A stretch of 64,000 nt of DNA from CAVQJU01 sp963712905 (GTDB lineage: Bacteria; Acidobacteriota; Vicinamibacteria; Vicinamibacterales; CAVVIG01), in contig CAVQJU010000005.1 in assembly GCA_963712905.1 (NCBI GenBank), positions 62,001 through 126,000 on the forward strand. The letters run 5' to 3'. How positions within the stretch are numbered: the first letter of the stretch is position 1; every line of letters starts with the position of its first letter. This document shows, piece after piece, positions 52,745 through 59,934 of this stretch. A program made the translations under genes and the position numbers. The notes beneath the pieces were generated by a model. The model worked only from the letters and a program-made list of their open reading frames with translations. It ran no database searches and was not told the DNA's origin.

Positions 52745-53888
52745 GGACAATCCCTTCGTGTACGGTGAGGTGGTTCCGTCCGCCGCGTTCGTGAACCGGG
52801 TGGTCGAGCTCGACCGCCTGACCGCCGACCTGGCGGCCGGCCAGAAGGTGTTTCTCATCTCTCCCCGGCGGTACGGCAAGTCGTCGCTCATCCGGCACGC
52901 CCTCACCGCCCTCGCCCGCCGCGGCACGCTCACCATCGAGGTCACCGTCAGCAGCTTCAGCTCGTACGTGGCGTTTCTCGAGGGCTACGCCCGCGCGCTC
53001 ATCTCGGCCGAAACCCGCTGGGATCGCGCGCGGACCTGGCTGCGGGAGGTCGTGCAGTCCGCCGACGCCGAAGTGCGATACGCGCCCGGCGCATCGCCGG
53101 CCGGCTCGCTGACCGTCTCGTTTCCCGGCGTCCGATCCGACCGCGACGTTTCGCGCCTGGCCCAGGACGTGTTCGCGCTGCCCGGGCGTCTCGCCGCCGC
53201 CCGCCGCCGCAAGGTCGTCGTCGCGCTCGACGAGTTCCAGGCCATCAACGGCTTCAACGGCGGCTCGGTCGAGCACGCCATGCGCGCCGCGGTCCAGCAC
53301 CAGCGCGAGGTGGGCTACGTCTTCGCGGGCTCGGAGCCCTCGCTGATGGAACGCATGCTCGGCCCGCGTCGGCCCTTCTACAAGGCCGGGCCGGTCATGC
53401 GGCTCGAAAAGATTCCCGCGGATGAGTTCGCCGCCTTCATCGACGGACGATTCACCCGGTCGGGCTTCAAGCCAGAGGAAGGCCTGGGCACGGCCATTGT
53501 CGACCTCGCCGGCAACCTGCCCTACGACGTTCAGCGCCTGGCGCACGAAACCTGGGACGAGGTGCGCGCGGCCGGGCGACGACGCGCCACGCTCGACGAT
53601 CTGCACGCGGCCCTTCGCCGCCTGCTGGCCGAGCAGGAGATGATGTTCGAGGCCATCTGGCAACGGCTGACTCTCGCTCAGCGGGCCGTCCTGCGTGCGG
53701 TCGTACTGGCCGACGGTCGCGAGCTCCTGTCAGCCGACGTGCGGACACGCCACCGCCTGGGCGGCGCGTCGAGCGTGCAGACGGCTCTGGCTGCGCTCGT
53801 GCGCGACGATGTCACCGCCCGCGACGGCGCGCGCTATATCGTCGTGGATTCGCTGCTGCGCGAGTGGATCGCGCGGCACACGTTCTAA
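52743..53888 (+). CDS. AAA-type ATPase with C-terminal winged helix (COG1672-like)
   Basis: 381 residues. It starts NPFVYGEVVPSAAFVNRVVE, typical of the archaeal-type ATPase family, with Walker A FLISPRRYGKSSLI and Walker B VVVALDEFQAI, then VGYVFAGSEPSLMERML (sensor region). The C-terminal 100 residues resemble a winged helix (LTLAQRAVLRAVVLADGREL, ASSVQTALAALVRDDVTARD). These STAND/AAA-like proteins often act with nucleases, transporters or mobile elements, but no partner is evident here. The ATG lies inside the ACGT inverted repeat. GC content matches the neighbours, and the heptamer array separates it from the glycan genes. Confidence 0.82.
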   Translation: MDNPFVYGEVVPSAAFVNRVVELDRLTADLAAGQKVFLISPRRYGKSSLIRHALTALARRGTLTIEVTVSSFSSYVAFLEGYARALISAETRWDRARTWLREVVQSADAEVRYAPGASPAGSLTVSFPGVRSDRDVSRLAQDVFALPGRLAAARRRKVVVALDEFQAINGFNGGSVEHAMRAAVQHQREVGYVFAGSEPSLMERMLGPRRPFYKAGPVMRLEKIPADEFAAFIDGRFTRSGFKPEEGLGTAIVDLAGNLPYDVQRLAHETWDEVRAAGRRRATLDDLHAALRRLLAEQEMMFEAIWQRLTLAQRAVLRAVVLADGRELLSADVRTRHRLGGASSVQTALAALVRDDVTARDGARYIVVDSLLREWIARHTF

Positions 53889-54054
53889 GAGAAGGTCAGC
53901 CTCGACCGTTCGTCACGGGCTTCCGCAGCAAGATTCGAACGCTACGCTCGTCAAAAGACCATAAAATACAATAACTTACGAACTTTTCTACGGTTTCTCC
54001 CTAGGCCCGTCCCTCGATTAGTGTTAGCCTATCCTCGCGTTGACACCCTGACAG

Positions 54055-54480
54055 ATGGTCTGGTCACTGACGAAATTCCGCACGGCGATCGCGGCACTGG
54101 GCGTCCTGACGTCCTGCCTGCTGGTCGCGCCCGACGCAGAGGCGGCCTCGGGGTCGCACAAGGCCCACGCGCGCAGCCGCTGTGCAGTTTGCCGGCGCGT
54201 CGTCTCTCCCAAGCAGGCCTTCAAGCGAATTGCCACGCGACGGCCCGATCGGCTGGTTCGCCGGCACGTCACCTCGCTCATCCGTACGGCACGCACCACG
54301 CACCGCGGGCCGAGCGACGAGGCGGCGATCCAGAACGTCTCGACGGTGTCGGTCGAGGCCGATCTCCACGCCTCCCCCGCGCTCGAATCGATCGGCGTGC
54401 TCGTCTCCGAGCACGCGCAGCTCAAGACTCACGAAGGTCTCGCCCGCCGTTCTCCTCGGGGTCCGCCCGCGTTCAGTTGA
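54055..54480 (+). CDS. Small secreted protein of unknown function
   Basis: Not recognised. The 141 residues begin with a signal peptide (FRTAIAALGVLTSCLLVAPD, then AEA). The mature part is basic (SGSHKAHARSRCAVCRRVV with a Cys-x-x-Cys pair) and His/Arg-rich. The upstream 165 bases are AT-richer and contain no other gene. Start at ATG 54055. It may be real, but coding evidence is modest. Confidence 0.5.
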   Translation: MVWSLTKFRTAIAALGVLTSCLLVAPDAEAASGSHKAHARSRCAVCRRVVSPKQAFKRIATRRPDRLVRRHVTSLIRTARTTHRGPSDEAAIQNVSTVSVEADLHASPALESIGVLVSEHAQLKTHEGLARRSPRGPPAFS

Positions 54481-54570
54481 TTTCAGCCAACTGACAACCG
54501 GCTGCCGTCCACTCGTCTGGCGAGTGCGGTCCGCCATGCTTTCGGGCTTGTGACACTGAGGTAATCCCCC

Positions 54571-55971
54571 ATGCGAGTCGTTCTCGCAGATTTGAAATCG
54601 AACCGCGGCTTCGTCAACAAGGACACGGTGGTCGGCGGCTACGGTTCGCGTCTCGAGCCGTTTTCGCGTGACGACGACCGTGGCGACGTACCTGAAAAGA
54701 CAGTTTCACGATGTGCCGAGCGTGCACATGGCCTATCTCGCCGCCATCCTGGCGCGGGCCGGCCACGATGTGAAATGGACTCGTGGGGATCTGGTGCCCG
54801 GCGACGTCGCCCTGGTCCTCTCGTCGCTCGTCGATTACAAGAGCGAAACGGCGTGGGCGGACCGGATGCGCGCCAGCGGCGTCAAGGTGGGCTTCATCGG
54901 CATCACCGCGTCGAAGATGCCGGAGCTGTTCGCGGATCACTGCGACTTCATCTTCGACGGCGAGCCCGAGGCGGGCGTGATGCGCCTGGCCCAGGGCATC
55001 GTGCCGACGGGGATCGTGGCCAGCGAGCCCATCGAGGATCTCGACTCGCTGCCCTATCCGCGCTGGGACCTCGTGACTCAGGACCGCGTGCGGCACCTGG
55101 GCATCCGGTGGTCGTCGCGTCCGGTGGGCGGAGGGTATCCCCTCCTCGCGAGCAGGGGCTGCCCCGAGTTCTGTACCTACTGCCCGCATCGGATTCTCGC
55201 CGGCTACCGGGCCCGGTCGATCTCGAGCATCATGGACGAGATCGAACGGCTGTGCGATCGGCACCCGAACCCGTATGTCATCTTCCGCGATCCGCTGTTC
55301 AGCGAACAGCGCGACCGGTGCCTCGAGCTCTGCGACCAGGTGGCGGCGCGCGGCCTGAAGTTCACGTTCGAAGCGGAAACGCGGCTCGACCGGCTCGACG
55401 TCGAGCTGCTCGAGGCGACTGTACACGGCCGGGTTCCGCGCGATGAGCTTCGGCGTCGAATCGCTCGATCCGGCGACGCTCAAGAAGTCGGGCCGCCGGC
55501 CGATTCCGCAGGAGCACCAGCGCGAGATCATCGAGACACTGCCGGGAGCTGGGCATCGTGACCGCGGGGTTCTACGTGCTCGGGCTTCCTGCAGGACGAC
55601 TGGAACTCGATCGCGGCGACCATCGACTACTCCATCGACCTCGGATCGACGTTCGCGCAGTTCAAGATCCTGACGCCGTATCCGGGGACGCCGATGTTCA
55701 AGCAGCTCGATCCGCTGCTCACTGAAACGAACTGGGAGAAGTTCGACGGCTACTCTCCGACGTTCAAGCACCCGAACCTCACGGCGCACGAGCTGCAGTA
55801 CCTGCTCGGCTCCGCCTACAAGCGGTTCTACATGAGGCCGTCGTATCTGGCGAATTTCCTGAAGATTCAGAACGCGTCGGTCCGCGGTGGATCGGCCGCC
55901 TGGACGAGCGGGTCAAGGAGACGTACACTCGAGAGGAAATCGCCGATATCTCCCGCTCCGTTACATGCTGA
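54571..55971 (+). CDS. B12-binding radical SAM protein (several frameshifts)
   Basis: About 466 residues when read across indels near 54665, 55415, 55545-55590 and 55890. The N-terminus (MRVVLADLKSNRGFVNKDTV) leads into a cobalamin-binding domain (HMAYLAAILARAGHDVKWTR, VALVLSSLVDYKSE). The radical SAM cluster is SRGCPEFCTYCPHRILAGY (CxxxCxxC). Later parts are FRDPLFSEQRDRC, FGVESLDPATLKKSGR, GIVTAGFYVLGF and KILTPYPGTPMFKQLDP. B12 radical SAM enzymes methylate unactivated carbons or rearrange rings in antibiotics, lipids and pigments. It overlaps the next aminotransferase gene, suggesting a shared sugar or natural-product pathway. Confidence 0.78.
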
Positions 55972-57226
55972 CTGCGATTTCGCGCTACGGAGCGCGAGTC
56001 CTGCCGAACACCGAACAGATCGTCGCGGGCTGCAAGGCCCGCGGCGAGCTCATCCAGGGTCCCCAGATTTCACAGTTCGAAGCGGCGTTCGCCCGGCGCG
56101 CCGGGATGGATCCGCCGCACGCAATCGCCGCGTCGTACGGCCGGATGGCGTTCTACTACATCCTGAAGGCCCTCGACCTGCCGGCGGGCTCGGAGATCAT
56201 TCTGCCCGCGCTGACGTTCTGGGTGGTGCCGGCTCTGGCGAGGGTCGCGGGCCTGAAGGTGGTGTTCGCCGACATCGACCCGGCGACGTTTACGCTGTCA
56301 TCCCGAAGCGCTCGAGCGCGCCATCACGCCGGCGACCCGCGCCGTCGTGCCGACACATCTCTACGGCCTGCCGTGCGACATGGAGCCCATCCTCGACATC
56401 GCCGCCGCGCCACAAGCTGCCCGTGATCGAGGACTGCGCGCACGCGCTCGGCGCAACCTGGAAGGGCCGCCCGTCGGCACGCTCGGCGACGCCGGGATCT
56501 TCAGCTTCCAGACGCTGAAGCCGCTGAACCTCTACGGCGGCGGGCTGGCGCTCGTCCGGGACGCGGCAGTCGCGGCGCGGGTTCGCGCGCTCGCCGGACG
56601 CCGAACCGTGGCCCGACGAAAAGCGCGTGACGAACCGGCTGCTCGTCGGCCGCCTGCAGCGCATCTTCATCAGGCCGTGGGTCTTCACCATCAGCGCGTT
56701 TCCGATTCTCTGGGTGTCGTCGCTCATCGGCGCCAACCCCGACGTCTATCTCTGGGAAGAGATCCGGTCGCTCGACCCGCTGCCGGATGGCTACACCGAG
56801 CGGTTCCCCAACGTGCAGGCCGCGATCGGCCTGGCCGCGTTCGACGCGCTCGACGACTGGACCGAGCAGACCCGGCGCCACGCTCGCGTCATGGACCGCG
56901 CGCTCGACGATCTGCCGGGCATCACGATCCCTGTCGTTCCGGCGGATCGCACCCACGTGTACTACCAGTACTGCGTTTACGGTCCGCAGCGTGACGAGCT
57001 GGTCGTGCGCTGCGTGCGGCGGGGCGTCGACATCGAGACGCTGCACGTGGACGTCTGCAGCGATCTCGAGCTGTTTGCCGGGGCGCGGGTCGAGCCGGCC
57101 GGCGCGCCCGGGGCACGGAAGGCCGCCGGCGCCATGCAGCTTCCCGTGTACTCCACGTTGACCGACGCTCCAGGCCGCGCGGGTCGCTCGCGTCGTCAGG
57201 ACGTGCTCGCCTCGGCGCGACGGTGA
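55965..57226 (+). CDS. DegT/DnrJ/EryC1-family aminotransferase (several frameshifts)
   Basis: About 420 residues across indels near 56300, 56410, 56600 and 57170. It shows GPQISQFEAAFARRAGMDPP, AASYGRMAFYYILKALDL, EIILPALTFWVVPALARVAG, VVFADIDPATFTL, VVPTHLYGLPCDMEPIL, KLPVIEDCAHALGATW and GIFSFQTLKPLNLYGGG with the PLP-binding Lys. Family members aminate keto-sugars for glycans and antibiotics; some act on quinones. The ATG at 55965 overlaps the radical SAM stop. The C-terminal region has an unusual hydrophobic insert (ISAFPILWVSSLIGANP) that may contact the membrane. Confidence 0.78.
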
Positions 57227-57330
57227 ATCTGGTCATCTGGTCATCTGGTCATCTCGTCATCGTTGTTCGATTGTTCAATTGCCAGATTGACAAACGATGA
57301 CAAGATGACCAAATGACCAGATGATCAGAT
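57227..57330. repeat. Mirrored octamer array, 4 units plus 4 inverse units
   Basis: Four 8-base units (atctggtc, last atctcgtc; 57227-57258) are followed by a 40-base loop and four inverse units (gacaagat, gaccaaat, gaccagat, gatcagat; 57299-57330). The left arm starts at the base after the aminotransferase stop and the right arm ends four bases before the VTT gene. This is the only octamer among the arrays. Confidence 0.88.
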
Positions 57331-57334
57331 TCGC

Positions 57335-57856
57335 GTGCTTGTCTACCTCAGCATCTTCATCGCCGCGATTCTCGAGGGCGAGATCTATTACATCACCATG
57401 TGCGTGGCGGCCGGCGCCGGCAAGCTGCGATGGGAAGGCGTGCTGATCGCGGGCGCGCTGGGGGGATCGGCAGGGGATCAGTTCTGGTTCTACCTGCTGC
57501 GCGGACGCATCCACTGGCTCGACCGCTACAAGTGGATGGCCCGCCACCGCGACGCCGTCGTCCATCGCGTCAACGCCAATCAGGATCTGATCGTGCTGGT
57601 CTGCCGCTTCCTGCCGGGCCTGCGCACCGCGATTCCGATCGCGTCCGCCTACGCGGGCATGCGGCCTCTCCGCTTCTCCGCGCTCGATCTGGTCAGCGCA
57701 TTCGCCTGGGCCAGCACGATCATGCTCGTCGTCGTCAAACTCGGTCCGAACGCGATGAACGCCGTCGGCCTGAAGGGATGGTGGGGCGCGCTGGTGCCGG
57801 CCGCCCTCGTCCTGTTGTTCTTCCGCTGGCTCGGACGACCTCGCACGCGAAAGTAG
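57335..57856 (+). CDS. VTT-domain (DedA/SNARE-associated) membrane protein
   Basis: 173 residues. A hydrophobic N-terminal segment (VYLSIFIAAILEGEIYYITM) is followed by LRWEGVLIAGALGGSAGDQF and FWFYLLRGR (the VTT G-D-x3-Y-x2-GR-like motif). RFLPGLRTAIPIASAYAGM is the conserved reentrant region, and two membrane helices follow. DedA-type proteins are lipid scramblases or flippases, including for undecaprenyl phosphate and aminophospholipids. That would suit a neighbouring glycan cluster. The start is GTG at 57335. Its TAG stop is part of the GTAGCG that opens a REP-like element. Confidence 0.87.
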   Translation: MLVYLSIFIAAILEGEIYYITMCVAAGAGKLRWEGVLIAGALGGSAGDQFWFYLLRGRIHWLDRYKWMARHRDAVVHRVNANQDLIVLVCRFLPGLRTAIPIASAYAGMRPLRFSALDLVSAFAWASTIMLVVVKLGPNAMNAVGLKGWWGALVPAALVLLFFRWLGRPRTRK

Positions 57857-57949
57857 CGTCCGCCTTCACCCCTCGATGTGACTCGGGGTGACCTGAGCGT
57901 GTCGAAGGTCAGGCGGACTTCGACCCGGCCGGCTGAAGCCGGCCGCTAC
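57853..57949. repeat. Long REP-like palindrome between convergent genes
   Basis: The element runs from GTAGCGTCCGCC to GGCCGGCTGAAGCCGGCCGCTAC. It holds an inner hairpin CACCCC/GGGGTG and a GGCCGGC/GCCGGCC hairpin at its right end; GTAGCG and CGCTAC pair at the ends. It separates the VTT gene from the convergent amidohydrolase gene. Confidence 0.72.
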
Positions 57950-57953
57950 GAGA

Positions 57954-59931
57954 TTAAGGCTGGAAGCCGACGCTGCGCCAGAGGGGCGCCGGATCGAACA
58001 CGCGCCCGTTGGTGACGACGCGATGGATGCGTCGGGTCATGCGGATGTCGTCGAGCGGGTTGCCGTCGAGGACGATCAGATCGCCGCGTTTTCCGGCTTC
58101 GATGGTCCCGCTGTCGGCGATCTTCTCCATCACGTGCGCAGGCACGACCGTCGCCGCCTGTCAGCGCGTCGAACGGCGAAAAGCCCTGCCTGGACATAGA
58201 GCTCGATCTCGCGGTGCAGGCTGTGTCCGGGCACCGACTGGTCGGTGCCGGCGACGATGGGGATGCCGGCACGATGCAGCCGGCCAATCAGCGCCAGGCT
58301 GTCGTTCAGCCGCGCGCGCTGGCGCGCGGCCGAGTCGACGGGCGATCCGAATCCGTCGAACGGCGCCTCGAGCTCGCGCGCCACCTTCCGGATGCCCGGC
58401 TCGAACGCATCGATCGGCTGGTCGAGCGGCCTCGCCAACAGTTCGTACAGCGCCAGCGTCGGATCGAGGACCGTCCTGCGCCGTTTGAGCTCGGCGATGA
58501 GCTTCTGAGGATCCCGACTCGCGACGTCGCTGAGGTACTGCGGCGTGGTTGATCTGATCGAGGCCGGCGTCGATGGCCGCGAACGCGCTCATGCCTGTCG
58601 GGGACGTGGCCCGTCACCGTCATGCCGAGCCGGTGAGCTTCGGCCGCGATGGCGCGCAGCACGTCGAGCGAGACCGAGCTGTAGATCTTGATCTGATCGA
58701 AGCCGGCGTCGTGATAGCGGTTCACCCACGCGCGACCCTCCTCCGGCGTCGCCGCGCGAATCACGCCGAGCCCGCGCGCCCCGGGACCGTCGATGATGCC
58801 GGCCAGCAGCATGCGCGGGCCGATGCCCTTGCCCGGACGCGACCGCGTCGCGGACGGCGACGATGAACTCGATCTCGTTGCCGACGTCACGGATCGGTCG
58901 TGACGCCCGCCGCCAGGTAGATCGGCCCCCACTCCACCTGCTCGAAGTGGGCGTGCATGTCCCACAGGCCGGGCATGACGGTCTTGCCGGCCGCGTGCAC
59001 GACCGTCGCCTGGGGCGGAATCACGACGCGGCTCGACGGACCGACGGCGGCGATGCGGCCGTCGACGATGACGACGGTGCCGTTCGAGATCGGCTTCCGG
59101 CCGGTCATGTCGAGAATCGTCGCGCCGACAATCGCGACCAGGCGGCTCGGCGCCGGGCTTTCGGCGGCGGCGGTGTCCGCCATGCCCGCCATGCCGTCGG
59201 ACGCGGCCCGCGCGACGAGCTGCGGGACGGCGCTCCGCGAGCTCCGGCCGGACGGCTTCGAAGTGATCGAATTCGGCGTCCACGCTCGACGATCGCCGCC
59301 AGCCGTCCGGCGGCATCGGTCCAGAGCGTCTCGCGCCCCCAGATCACGCCGCTCACGCTGTACCGATCGAGCGCGACCGTGCTGCCGCCGACCGTCACCT
59401 CGTCGCGGCCACGCAGTTCGATGCGCGCCGTCCCGCGCGGCAGCAGCGGAATGGAGGCAGGACGACCGCGCGCGTTCCAGAACCGCATCAGCGCCATCTG
59501 CATCGACGGCGGCGCATAGCCGGCCATGGTGAAGACGCCGGGCGGCAGCGGCTCGCGCCGCGACGCCGTCCCTTCGCGAATCGTGGCCATGCCTCCGGCG
59601 AGCGTCACCTCGGCGTCGATGGTCGAAATACGCGCGGTCTCGCCGCGATTGACGAAGCGAACCGGAGACAGCTCCCGATCGAATTGCAGCGTGGTCTCGA
59701 GCGGGACCGTGGATCCGCGGTCTTCGAAGGAAAACTTCGACGTCAGCGTGAACCCGGCGGCGTCACCGGGACCGCCAGGGCGGCTCGAATCTCGTACCGT
59801 TCTTCGCCGATCGCCTGTTCGAACTTGAACAGCGTGAACACGCCGGTTTCGGGCGCATCGTCTGCCGCGTACGCGAGCAGGCGGAGGCAGGCAAACGCCG
59901 ACGCGGCGGCAAGCAGCGCGGCGCGCTTCAC
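57954..59931 (-). CDS. Secreted amidohydrolase-family protein (many frameshifts)
   Basis: Starts with GTG at 59931 and a signal peptide (MKRAALLAAASAFACLRLLA). An unassigned N-terminal region follows (FTLTSKFSFEDRGSTVPLET, DEVTVGGSTVALDRYSVSGV). The amidohydrolase core comes next: LVAIVGATILDMTGRKPISN, GRIAAVGPSS, VMPGLWDMHAHFEQV with the HxH metal site, DAGFDQIKIYSSVSLDVLRA, EAHRLGMTVTGHV with a metal His, and GIPIVAGTDQSVPGHSLHRE with the metal Asp. The end is GTIEAGKRGDLIVLDGNPL. At least six indels are needed to join these. It is three bases downstream of the large PIG-L gene. The substrate is unknown; imidazolonepropionase-like secreted hydrolases are the nearest group. Confidence 0.72.
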
Positions 59932-59934
59932 GGC

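Noticed and set aside
53920..53960. gttcgaatc on the minus strand, resembling a tRNA T-loop
   Set aside because: The flanking bases do not form a T-stem and no acceptor, D or anticodon arm could be built.
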